Assembly (NCBI GenBank): GCA_009760855.2
Contig: WPIO01000009.1
Span: 7,291,001 to 7,355,000 of the forward strand
Length of the DNA stretch: 64,000 nucleotides
From: Cristatella mucedo
Taxonomy: Eukaryota; Bryozoa; Phylactolaemata; Cristatellidae
Direction: 5' to 3'
The translations under genes and the position numbers were made by a program. The notes below the pieces were generated by a model that saw nothing but the letters and a program-made list of their open reading frames with translations, made no database searches and was not told where the DNA came from. Below are positions 12,561-23,947 of the stretch, piece after piece. Within the stretch, counting starts at the first letter, position 1; every line of letters starts with the position of its first letter.

Positions 12561-13639
12561 AGCATCAGCTGAAGAAAACGGCGCTACCTGATTGCTGATT
12601 GTGCGGCGAGCACTTCGTCGGTGCGTCCGACGTGAGCTGATGCGAGATTAATGGCGTGCAGCTGCGACGATTTTTGGTGCACAACGGACACTGTAAGGTG
12701 CACAAGCTCCAGCTCAAGCCCCGGCTACGACATGAAGCACTGATATCGTCGTCAATGTCGCCCTCTTTTTCGAATTCTTCGGCAACATTGTGAAAGTGGC
12801 GACCGGTTCTTTTAGGCGCACTGACCATCAGCGAAGCGAACAAAAGAGATCGTTTCGCATTTGATCAGCGAACTGCAGGTCGAGACCTCAGGCCTGGACC
12901 CGAACCAGACGATGGCGCTTATGAGCCCTGCACATAAGCGCTGGTCGTCACTTTGGCAAGCGCTAAATCATGTAATCTACATATTTGTTGCTACCTTTGA
13001 GGCCATCGAGCACTTCGAAGAGAACAGTTGCACGGCTGAGCGGAGATCAAGGCAAAATTCCTCCTTGACCTCGTGCTTTCATTCATTGATCTCGGTCGTT
13101 CGCCCCGCTCAGTTGCAGACGGAGATGCAAAAGGTTGGTAATGATGACCTATTGACTAAACTGCTAAGGTTCTAATTTCTTCATGAAATCGAGGTGCCCG
13201 ACATTTCGGCCAGCTTCATCCGACCCCGTCGTCCTCGTCGAAATGAGCATACGAATACCAAAGAAAGCTTCTTGCATGCCGACTTATTATAACTAGCAAT
13301 TTACAAGATATAATCCGCATTGAAATTGCGGTTTGGCAAGGAGCCCAAGCAGATGCTCCGCCTGGCGGCCCCATCTTCCTTCATCAAGACTTATTTGAAA
13401 TCCATTTCGAAAGCATTGTAGAGCTTGCAAATAAATTCAACAAAATAGACTTTCCCTGATATGTAGCTAATCCCCTTAAGTAGTGACGTTGCCAGGATAT
13501 TGTTCACCCGCGGACGTACTGAACAGATGGCAGGCACCACCAACCAGCATTACGCACTCATTTGGGCGCCCCCTGAACCAGCGCCCCTGACCCGGCGCCC
13601 CGGACACAGGTCCGCTGCCCCCTTCATTATGTAACTGCT
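12561..13639. other. Unclassified relic, paralogous to about 10380-10620
   Basis: 12870-13080 resembles 10380-10620: GAACTGCAGGTCGAGACC against GAGCTACAGGTTTGAGTT, and the 'GAGCAC.TC..AG.GAAC' and 'GTGCTTTCATTC' blocks. One broken frame at 12600 reads CGEHFVGASDV, vaguely like a THAP zinc finger. No intact gene. Confidence 0.35.
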
Positions 13640-14162
13640 GTCGAGACATCAGCTCCACAACTTCCGAGGGGTAATAGATTCGGGCGTGTGGTACTGAAGA
13701 ACGTCGGAAAGCGTCCCGATCCTTCAGTCATACTGGCAGAGTCCAGAACAGACCGACCTGCGTCGTGCGACCTTAAATCCTTTGGAGACCGTGCATTTAG
13801 TTCATATGCTCCCAAAGCCTGGAACTCCCTCCCGACCTGCGTCAGAACATCCCCTGACCTGACCACATTTAAAAGGAACCTAAAAACACACCTATTTAGG
13901 ACAGCATTTAGTGGGTCCCTGCGATTTGTCCTTGATGTGCTTATGCGTGCTGACACTGTGCATGCTGCCACTAACCACATTTGCATGCTGACCCTGTGCA
14001 TGTCACCCCTAACCATATTATTCATTTCGTTTGTTTTTCAAGCATGATTTTACTTACCATTCAATTGCATTTCACTTTACAGAAAATGTAAAGCACCTAG
14101 AGAGAGATTAAGTTCTCTGAGGGCGCTTTATCAAGTGAATTATTATTGTTATTATTATTATT
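13640..14162 (+). mobile_element. LINE F1, intact C-terminal ORF end plus 3' UTR
   Basis: The open frame reads GDRAFSSYAPKAWNSLPTCV, then RTSPDLTTFKRNLKTHLFRT, the classic CR1/L2 ORF2 C-terminus. The 3' UTR, hairpin and TTATTATTGTTATTATTATT tail follow. Nearly identical to the minus copy at 37608-38125. Confidence 0.9.
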
Positions 14163-14394
14163 ACTGATCAAGCTGATTCGACTTATTCCGACACTTTCAG
14201 CCAACCGCCAAGGTCGAGCGTGTGCTCAGCTCAGTAAAACCTATCAAGACGACGCTGAGTACGAACTACCTCAAATGACGCCTTGTAGTTGTAGCTTGAG
14301 ACAGAAACGGCCGCGATGATGACAAATGATGATGTCGTCACATACTTCAACTACTGCAAAGTAGCCGCTCTTGCTTGAATAAATAACTAACGAT

Positions 14395-15850
14395 TTGCCA
14401 AAATAGTAATAATAACAATACATGTGTACAGCGCCTTCAGGGCGTCTTAGAATCTCTTCATAGGCACTTTGCAGATGCTGTGTAGAAAGCATTATCAAAT
14501 GATTTTTGGTAACATCCGCAAGCAGCAGGCACATTGTAAGGGGGTACATGCACGCGAAGGACGAATCACGAAAACCCACTAAATGCTGTAATAAACAGGT
14601 GTGTTTTAAGCTTCTTTTTGAACGTCGTCATGTCAGGGGACATTTTGACGTGCGTCGTTAGTGAGCTCCAGGCTTTGGAGCATACGAACTAAAGGCACGG
14701 TCTCCAAATGTTGCGAAGTTCATATGAGGTATGGCTAAGCGATTCAAGTCAGCACAGCGGGTGGCACGATGATTAGCCTGGTGGGGAGTAATTCTGATTG
14801 ATAGCCTTGAGACAGGGAGTGAAGGGACCTAAAAGTAAGTGGCAGACCTTGGTCGACTCGCTGCTTGATTTGGACCTAGTGCAGGTCGGCGAGAAGTGGT
14901 GTGATTTGACCACGCGATGCTCACGACAGACTAGCCTAGCAGCAGAATTTTGCACCGACTATAAGCGCCTGATTGCACACGCCGTTTCACCAGCAAACAG
15001 TGAGTTACAGAAGTCGAGACGGGATGTCACAAATGCATAAACCCGGTCTAGTGTAGTATTACTGTCTAAGAAAGCACGAATTTATTTTAGCGTGGTTATG
15101 CAGTTGAAAGAAGGCAGACTTGACGTGGGAGCTGATGTAGTCGTCTAATGAAAGGTCATTTTGGAACATGACACCTAGATGTCGTGCAGATTCAATGAGA
15201 GATATGCTTGCAGAGCCACTTATTTGCGCTACATTTTCTAGTTTCTGAATGACATTGGTCTTGTCTTCATTCAATTTTAGAAAGTTCGCAGACATCCACG
15301 TGTGGATGTCATCAATACATGCACCAAGGATTTGTAGAGAACTCGGCGTGCTGGAGGGCTGGGAGGGATCAAAGCAAAAGTACAACTGAGTTTCATCTGT
15401 GTAGAAGTGAAAGCCTAGATGGTGCTTGACGATCACATTGGCAATCACATCTGCTAGAGGAAGAGTATAACCTTGGAAAAGAAACGTACCGAGCACAGAG
15501 CCCTGAGGTACCCCGTACTTAAGTGACTCCTTGGATGATCTTTGTCCGTTCACATCAATATTGTGGAGTCTTCCACTAAGGAAAGGCACTCGAACCATTG
15601 CAGTGCAGTGTCAGTGATGCCCAAGGCGTGCTGCGAGACGCTCAATAAGGACTTCGTGACCTATCGTATTGAAAGCTTCCGAAAGATCGAGCAGAACAAA
15701 CAGAGAGACTTTACCTAAGTCTGCATTCTTGAGAAGATACACCATAAGCAATGCTAACTCTGTGGAGGAATTATCTCTAAACTTAGACTGAAACTTGCTT
15801 GATTTTTGAGGTCTCAAATAGGGGTACAGTTGGTCTGTCATAACTCATTC
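14395..15850 (-). mobile_element. LINE F1, long copy with reverse transcriptase (downstream half)
   Basis: The minus-strand frames 15611-15841 and 15059-15598 cover RT palm motifs: VLLDLSEAFNTIGHEVLIER, then a GVPQGSVLGTFLF motif and FYTDETQLYF (catalytic YxDD replaced by YTDE), and ANFLKLNEDKT. Frameshifts and the altered catalytic box mean it is dead. The 3' end is at about 14400. It is split from its upstream half by the hAT-like insertion. Confidence 0.88.
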
Positions 15851-18180
15851 CAGTTAGGGATTCTGAAAAAGTCTTTTTTGAAAAACAGCTATTTTCTGTT
15901 TTCAATTTTCAAAAACAGCTGTTAACAGCTGTTTTTACTACTTTTTCCATTGTTTTCACTTATTTTACAGTGAATAGCTTATTTTATGATGAACAACGGT
16001 TTATTATATATATATTTCGTGATGAGTTATAAATAAATACATTTTCCTTCCTATAACAATTTTTCAAGAATACAAGTGCATTAAGCGACTTTACTGAGAG
16101 ATGCAATCTTAATTTTGTACATAAATTACTACAGACTTAAAATACTCTTTCAACGTCTGTTAATTTTTAATGTTGGTTTAATGGCTGAAATTGTGGTGTG
16201 CAATTTCTGAGGATTTTTAGTGCACTGTCCAGAGTTCCTGAAGAGCGTGAATTTTGGACTTGGGCCATTTGAAACTGTCTAGCATCTCCGATGCAATTGA
16301 TGATCCATCTGTTTAAAGCAACAAATTCAATTCATCTTGAAAAGATAATTTCGCACTTTCAGCATCATTTGACTACTGTTCGACGACAACTTCTACATCT
16401 CTGACTCCAAATAGACGAGACGCTAGATTTCAAGAGAAATTTATTGTAGTTTTTGACGGAAATACAGATGTATCTTTGAGACTGCACACGGGGTTCGTAA
16501 CATTCTTTTCCAATTGCTCTCCAACGCAACACTTCAAATTCTCCATGAATTTTCTACTAGTGTCATTATTCAGATTAGAGAGATTGTTGAACGTGAATCT
16601 AAAGTATTTCTGCACTCATAAACGTCGCGTGTTCTCGACTTGGATTCTCAACAGCAAGTTGTATAGGTTCATTGCCTTCGAATGAGTTTTGAGAGTGTCA
16701 AAAATCCAATGTCTCAATTATTTTCCGTTCCTTGAATTCTGTTAGTGTCTCGTGGACTGCGACTTCTGTCTTTACTAGCGGCTCATATATCGTTGGGATG
16801 GAGTTCCAGGGCAAATTCACTTAAAAATGCAGTTAAATATCGCGTCCTAACTCAGCTTTTACTTTGGATTGAAGACATTATTTTTTAATTTGACTCTTTT
16901 TTATTAATATGACAAGATTGCGTGATTTCGCGAGCAGATCGTGGCAATTGAGGTCTCCTTCTGATGTATCATAGCTGATCACTTCCAAGTCCGTACCTGC
17001 TTCAAAATTGCCCATTTCATCAATAGCGTCATTGTTCAGGTTTAAATCGTCCATGTCAGTACTCGTATTTTACAATGTGTCATATACTTCAATGTACAGA
17101 ACATGGTTTAAGCAGAACTGTCCGATGATGATGACATTGATGTGGCTAATGCACTTCTTATTTACTGCAGCGCCGCGATGAGCAGACCCCACCAAATCCT
17201 TCTCCGTCGTTATTCCAAAAACGCTCAAATCCTGTTTCATCGATTCGACCATATCGAGAGCAATTCACGGATCAACTACGCGAATAAGACCCGTCTTGAT
17301 TTTTGTTTTATCGCCGCTACCATGAATGTTGACTCCAAAGAATCGACGTCCTCTCACGGTTGTGCATTCATCCACAGTCACGCTAAACTTTACTCCCCCT
17401 CATGAGTTTTTTCTTGATGTCGGCAATCGTTTTGCTTCTGTAGTCTTCATAATCATCATGTACAAGCTTCATCATATCGCTTTCATTCGCTGGAAGTTTG
17501 GATCCATTGCGTGAGATTGATTGTCATATGTATGTTTCTATCATTATTAATCATTATTCATCATTATTAATTCCATCAGAAGCAGGATCGGCAATAATCT
17601 CCTGCAGACTCTCTCGCCCCAGGAAATCGGCCATCGTTTTTGTTCTCTTATTTTTCACGGACTCTTCCTTGGATGTGGACTCTCGAGCAGTTTTAAAAAA
17701 ATCAATTCGTCTATTTTCAGATGTTTCCTCAATGTTTTCGTTTGGTTTCCAAAACATTTGATGATTTTATTGCATCATCAACATTGACCTTCAACTCTTC
17801 TGTAATTGGATTCTTTTGTTTTGCGGCATATTCCCAAACTGAGACACCGCTGAAAAGAACATCAAGATTTGTTGATGCCATGAGATCAATTTATTGAATA
17901 TTCTGATTAGTTTTAGCAAAATTGTACTTTCATTTTAGACTTTGGCCAATTTGATAAAATTTTCCCTAACAAATAACTAACTCACTCAAAAGATATTTTA
18001 TAAATTTGTTTTCCATTACATATTTTGTATCCATAATGAATTTTGGAGCTTCATTGTATTATCTTCTTTTTTAAATAATCGTTAGAAACGGTACAACTGT
18101 TAGGAAAAAGCTGCTTAATTGTTTTTATTTTGGGCAAAAACAGCTGTTTTATTGTTACTGTTAAACAGTTACCAGCAGTC
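15850..18180 (-). mobile_element. Decayed hAT-type DNA transposon inserted in the LINE
   Basis: An AT-rich 2.3 kb block whose ends are rich in AAACAGCTGTTTT inverted motifs. Minus-strand fragments are hAT-transposase-like: KFSVTVDECTTVRGRRFFGV at about 17390, FGITTEKDLVGSAH near 17200, and CLNHVLYIEVYDTL near 17080, matching the 'C.NH.LHL.V.D' block. A C-terminal fragment FTFNNLSNLNNDTSRKFMEN lies near 16600. In-frame stops make it a pseudogene. The exact ends and target duplication could not be fixed. Confidence 0.72.
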
Positions 18181-18775
18181 TTAGTTGCAGCGTCTTTGAT
18201 AGGAACGAGAGAATGAAGACTGGGCGGAAGCTGGTTAAGTAAGTACTCTTCGCCTAGCGTTTTTTTCTTAATTATTGGCCTAACAAAAGCCTTTTGAAGG
18301 GTGCAGGGACATGACCTGAGGCTAAGGAGATATTTATTATGTTAGTTATGCATGGCAGCATCAGATCTAAGTACCGTAGGCATAGGACTGCGGGATTAGG
18401 GTCTAGAGGACTAGTAGTCTTCTTTGAGTGAGAGATGAATTTCAAGATAGGATTATTTGTGGCTTCCTTGCCTGTAAACATCCAGGTGGTGTACGGAATC
18501 GGAAAACAAGAGTTCTGTATTGATTTAATAAAGGAATAGTAGTCCAGAGAGATCGCTGCAATCTTAGGGGTGGACTCTCTCTGACCTTGTCTATCTTGCT
18601 GGCAAAGAAGCTAGAGAATCGATCGGCTAGGTTACCGCAGGGATCACTAGTTAAGGAGACAGCCTGAGAGCGGTCAAGGAGATAATTGATGTTAGACATG
18701 AGCATTTTTTGATCGTGCATCTGCGATTCAACAAACGCAATATACATCTGTAAATATATTACTCAAGTCATCACC
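18181..18775 (-). mobile_element. LINE F1, upstream RT part (other side of the hAT insertion)
   Basis: Frames 18442-18747 and 18272-18481 (minus) read SDPCGNLADRFSSFFASKI, then TTSPLDPNPAVLCLRYLDLM and PCITNIINISLASGHVPAPF. This is the region before the RT fingers and continues in order with 14395-15850. Confidence 0.85.
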
Positions 18776-20454
18776 GGCAGGACTAGCCCCTACCTCGAAA
18801 TCCTGGCTTCGCCACTGGACGTACAGGCGTACTTCAAGAGTTTATTCAATTTCAATACAGTTTTCAATTTTGACTATGAAAGTGCATTTGGTCGTTCAAA
18901 TTTTTTTTATGCGAAAGTTTCGCGGGATCTTCTCATTGATCAGCGCCGCCTAGGGAATCAGCAGAAACTTTCATCTGCGGAATGTACAGTACGTGCGAGT
19001 ACATTACATTCAAAATTGCATGCATCGGTTAATGCGTGCGTGCGTGCGTGCGAGCGAGCGCGCGCGTGCGCGCGTTTGCTCGCGCGGCCTATGTGTAAGT
19101 GCTTTAGTGTGCACGATTAAGGGAGTGTGCGTGTGCGTGTGCGTGAACATGTATTCGCGCGAGCTCGCCTTCACAATGTGGAAATAGCACAACACTTATT
19201 AAATACCGAAATGCTGAAAAATACTATGAAAAAGGATTCATTCATGCCTAGACTGTAAACCCCGGCAACCTACAAGAAGGGAGGCTAGCGATTTGGCCTC
19301 ACAATTTCTACTAAGCCCGTATTTCTACGCACACACCTGCTGTATCTTAGCTATTACTATCCCCTCTTTTAGGACGAAAGCGTTAGATTTTCGGACTCGC
19401 CTCGATAAATTATTTTTCCCCGGGCGTTTGCGCGAGTTGCATGCTTCGTAGCATGCTAAAGAGAGCGCTTTATATGCTGCGGCTATAATGATTCGACGCT
19501 TGATATACTGGTGAGCAGAAGCTTTTACGAGGCGGCGGCGGCGTGAAGCAGAATGTGCAACGCGAACGAAGTGGTCACGGTAGCGTCCTACGATGCACCG
19601 TCCCTGATCCTTACTATTACTGATTTCGAGATCAATCCATCATATGAGGCTTGGACGCTGGGTATCTACGCCTTCTGCGGTTGGGCGGATTAAAAGGTCG
19701 TCGAACGCCGCGGTCAGTAAAGGTGGTAAGATGTAAAGGTGCTAAGCAGTTCAGGCCGTTCAGTGGCGTGAGAAGCTCGACTCGCAGGATTACATCTGCG
19801 GACGAGTTTGTGGGCGCTGCTAGTCACGTGAGTGCAGCTAGTCGCGTTAGTGCAGCTAGTCTCGCAGGTGTAGCTAGTCACGCACTGGCTCTTGTCTGAT
19901 CTCAAGTAAATGTGGCGCTCGCGAGCATGTGAGCGCTGTTCGAAATCGCGATTTCGCATCGTATGTACGACCGCCGCTGAACTCGCCACTAGCAGCGCTT
20001 CCGTGAGCTTATTTCTACCAACTTAATGGCTCGAACGTATTTATTACCAATTCCCGCGTTGTTGACCGAGCGGGGAAACGCGCGCTGCCCCTTGCGGCTG
20101 CTTGAGGACAGCGGAATGTGGGCATTTGGGGTGCTTGCCTGCGACGCCTCCACCGGTACGCTGGACTACCTGTTTGCGTTCGCCTTGCTCCAATTAAAGC
20201 AGCCTGTACAGGATCCTACTCTAATAATGATGAGGATAATAATAACAATAAATTTGTGTAGAGCCATCTGTAAAATTCCTTGCCAATCGAGAAGCCAAGA
20301 GCTCGCTGAAAGGTAGCCGAACATTATCGGACTTTCTTAACCTTGACCTTGCATAAGTAGCCCCAAACGGCGATGCTCGTAGCCCGCTTCAAGATTGGGA
20401 CCACAGCCCGGCTGCCCTGTGCTAAAATTCTTCCGACGGGGTGCCTGCAGGCAT
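18776..20454. other. No gene seen
   Basis: Contains a GCGTGCGTGCGT / CGCGCG alternating purine-pyrimidine tract (19030-19085) and GTGCAGCTAGTC-type short repeats (19820-19880). 20219-20290 may be a diverged LINE F1 tail. No conserved reading frame. Confidence 0.4.
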
Positions 20455-20656
20455 GCACGCGGGATTACGCTTGGTGACACTGCGCATGCTGTCACTAACC
20501 AAATTTGCATGCTGGCCCAGTGCATGTCACCTTAACACGCATGTTATGCTTGTTGTCATTGAGCATGCAACCACTAACCATTCGATCGTGCTTCCTTTGC
20601 AGCAAATGCTAAGGGCCTAGAAAGATGTAGAGTTCTCTGAAGGCGCTATATTAAAT

Positions 20657-20685
<29 letters not shown>
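20455..20685 (+). mobile_element. LINE F1, 3' UTR and tail
   Basis: Matches the F1 3' UTR ('TGCATGCTGGCCCAGTGCATGTCACC'), the hairpin ('GGGCCTAGAAAGATGTAGAG') and an (ATT)n tail. Confidence 0.82.
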
Positions 20686-20688
<3 letters not shown>

Positions 20689-20699
20689 CTCACTCGTAC

Positions 20700-21539
20700 G
20701 TCGCTCTCTGGCGTATTCGTGGCAGTGAACGCGCCGACTACAGCTGTACATGGCCGGTAGTGCACTCTTCCTACTTTCTTTCTACCTATGTGCTTACTAT
20801 AAATTTTGGGACGTACGAACAGGCGGCAGGGCTTCCTGCTGCCTGCATACAAACTGAATCAACTGGATCAACTATCATGTGGAGCGAGGTTTGATTTGGG
20901 CATTAACAATCGCTTTTTAGCGCTTTTTTACTTGGGCGTTAAAAGATGGCCGGTATCACGACGAATAGCGAGTGCAACTATGCTAAGACCGTCATTATTT
21001 TGCTAAATCACGGTACGCATTGTTAGTCGTAGCTCGGCGTATCCCATGGACAGGGACATTCGCAGCGCGCCTCAACCAACGAAGCTAGCGGGCAGCCGTC
21101 GGCCTTCGTTTGCAGCGCAGGCGGGCCCCTTATGATAGCTTTGATTGGTCGCTGCGGTTACTGCGGGTCCAATAGTTTGAGCTAAGACAGTAGGCCCACG
21201 CTCTGCTGCTTCTGACGCGCTTCCTTGCTAGGACGGCCCTCCTGGTCCTGGTGACGTAAGCAGCAAACGGAAGAAAATAAGCATGTGCCTCTATGCAACC
21301 CAGTCTGTGGCGCGTTGGAGGGGCAGAGGCTGGCAGCTTGAGCTAAAGCCTCCGTAGAAGTCTAGCTGCAGGGGTGGCGCTAGGCAACCCCCAAGCACAG
21401 TTACAGCAGTTTAAGCCCTCCTCTTGCCAAAGATTGCCCCTAGCCACCCTCTTAAAGATCCCGTAGCATTTTTCCTCGTAGCTAAAAAGGGCTTAGCGGA
21501 TTTAACAGATTCATTTAGCGGCACAAGACCCTTCACGGC
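20700..21539. other. No gene seen
   Basis: Unique sequence with no convincing reading frame or repeat. Confidence 0.4.
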
Positions 21540-21650
21540 TACCACCGCCGCTTGCAGTGGCCGATAGAGGACAGCCCACAGCAGGACTCAAATCCGCGTC
21601 GTTAAGAGCGAGAAACTTACCTCCTGGGTTAAGACCTCACCCGGCTTCCA
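21540..21650 (-). mobile_element. SINE B fragment
   Basis: 'CACCGCCGCTTGCAGTGG' body and 'AGCAGGACTCAAATCCGCG' (B box in reverse), as in the copies near 49900 and 51000. Confidence 0.6.
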
Positions 21651-21984
21651 GGAGGAGGCTATCAGGCAAACATAGGAGAGCGATTCTAAAGAGAGGGAGC
21701 TCTTAAAAGCTTTCGGGCGGTGCGCCTTCGGCGTACAAGCTCGAGATGTTATTGGGCCACAGAGAATCTGCCATTTCTTCTCAGACAAGCTAAAGAGGAC
21801 TACAGCTCGGCGTGCATTTCACGTCGCGCACGTACAGAGTCAGTCTCCTGATGGGACAGTCATTAGCTGTAGGGACTAGCCAAAGGGGGCTACTGAGGTG
21901 CTAAATTCCTTCAGACAAGTCTGAAGTGGCCGAGCGTGGCGGCCATAGTGGTTCGCTCCTTCCGGCTCTGTAATGTGCGGTCTC

Positions 21985-22125
21985 CTTGCTTCCGTCGCCC
22001 AAGAGAACTTGATCTCTATTCAGACGCTTCACATACGCCTCGGGGCTCGAGCCCACGACCTCAGTCAGACCTTGGTCGGGGCGAGCACCTTAACCGCTAG
22101 ACCAAACCAGCTCGGCCAAACCAGA
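21985..22125 (-). mobile_element. SINE A, complete-looking copy
   Basis: Read on the minus strand: GGTTTGGTCTAGCGGTTAAG (A box), then GGTCGTGGGCTCGAGCC (B box), then the tail 'GAAGCGTCTGAATAGAGATC'. Almost identical to 34505-34645. Confidence 0.85.
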
Positions 22126-22384
22126 CCGTGAAGCCTGCCCTTGCTATTACTGTCTCATAGTACATCTCCCAGTCTAAGAAGAATACTAGACCTCATAGCG
22201 CCATATCCACTGCGATCCTTCTGAGATACCTATATTATACATTAGCACAATAACTAATACATTAACTATGTTCTTAGCCTCAGCTTTTACCAGGGGACAA
22301 CATCAGATCAACAATCATATCTGCCTACTTTTAGCTATGCAACATTGCAAAACATCGGGCGTATGTATTCTTATGATAATCATA

Positions 22385-22692
22385 ACATATCTCCTTGCTT
22401 GACCGCATTTAAAAAGAAGCTAAAAACACACATCTATTTTTCACAGCATATAGTCGGTCCCTTCATCTTTTATGTGCATATGCGTGCTGACACTGTGCAC
22501 GCTGCCACTAACGTTACTTGCATGCTGATCCTGTACATGTTACCCCTAACCATTTTATTCTTGCTGTTTATTGAGCATGCTGCCACTAACCATTCGGTCG
22601 TGCTTCTTTTTCAGAAAATTTAAGGCGCCTAGAAAGAGATTGAGTTCTCTAAATGGCGCTATATCAATTGTGTTATTATTATTATTATAACA
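22385..22692 (+). mobile_element. LINE F1, 3' end
   Basis: Begins at 'TTGACCGCATTTAAAAAGAAGC' (FKKKLKTHIYF coding end), then the 3' UTR, hairpin and TTATTATTATTATT tail. Confidence 0.85.
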
Positions 22693-22799
22693 TGTTTATA
22701 GTACCCTGAGTGAACCAAATCTCTCTGGGCACTTAATATATGCAATGTCATTATAAGCATATCAGTTGGTTAAAGATAATTTATGAGTTAAAGTCTGTT

Positions 22800-22925
22800 A
22801 GGTACCAAGTGCGGACCTAAAGCCACTTGGGCTTTGAGTGCGCCATCGAAAACTCTCCGGCCCAACACCCGCTTAGTCCTTGCGGCTTTTGTGGAGTTAC
22901 AGGCGGAAATACATATAATGCAAAG
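22800..22925 (+). mobile_element. LINE F2, 3' terminal fragment
   Basis: 'GGGCTTTGAGTGCGCCATCGAAAACTC' to 'TTGTGGAGTTACAGGCGGAAATAC', the F2 3' end. Confidence 0.7.
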
Positions 22926-23149
22926 TCTCGGCACGCACACAAGAAACAATGCACACGAACGGAGCTAATATTTCGATGAACCTGTTTTAGGATATTTCTC
23001 AGATACGAATACCTGATCCATGCATTCGTGATGCCCCTCTAGAATTTGTTTGAAAAAAATGCAGACCGCCCTGCTTTAAAACAACAAGACACTCACAGTT
23101 AGTATAAAAACTCTGCCACGCCGTTACGGTGGTCTGTCGTGAACGTCGC

Positions 23150-23940
23150 TACACCTTGCTCCACTTCTCTCTGACCTGCACTGGCTCTCCATCAAGCGGT
23201 GCATCGACTCAAGCGCCTGTGACTCACTTTTGGTTCCTTCCATTCACTTGCTCTGGCTTTCTTTTCTAGATTCCTTACTCATCAGATCACTTCCCGCCGT
23301 ACCACCCGCTTCTCTTACTCTAGTCGGCCATCTTACTCTGAACCCCAAGGCCCGCCAAGGCTTAGCACTTTCACAAATAGCTGAACTGCGGCACCATGTT
23401 CAGCTTCCTCGTGCCCTCAGGTTCTCCATTGACAATCAACTAGCTTATGCATTCATACACCGACAGACCATTGTCAAAAGAAGCTTTTGCTCTGCAGGTT
23501 TCAAACTGTGGAGCTCACTTCAATTAAGCACAATTGTCACTTGATTACGTCTAGTATCATCCTGCTGCCGCCAGCGGCACAATATTGTCAGCCGTCCTGA
23601 GCAGCTACTTCCATGCTGCTCACTAACTCACCTGCTCTCCTGAATCGGCAATGCTTTCCACTTTCTCTTTGCTGTGTGAGACGAAGCCTGTTGGTTACCT
23701 CGTGCACAACAAAAGACACTTGGACTTTAAATGCGCTACGAAAACATTTCCTACGTTACATCCACTTGGTCCTTGTAGTTTTGTTAAATTTTTGACAGCC
23801 CCATCCCTCTCCGACGATCTGCCGTTGAGCATAGTGGCTCGACCGAGCTAAAAGTCTCGAGCTCTCCTGGCCCCAACACTTCCAGCACTTTATGAGCCGA
23901 AACTACGCCAGCGGCCAAGCCCAGTCTACTAACCTTCTCC
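23150..23940 (+). mobile_element. LINE F2, 3' coding part
   Basis: Homologous to the minus F2 copy that follows: 'CTGAACTGC.GCACCA.GTTCAGC.TCCTCGTGCCCTCAGG' and later blocks, in broken frames. Together with 23948-25525 it forms a tail-to-tail pair. Confidence 0.72.
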
Positions 23941-23947
23941 CCCTTTT

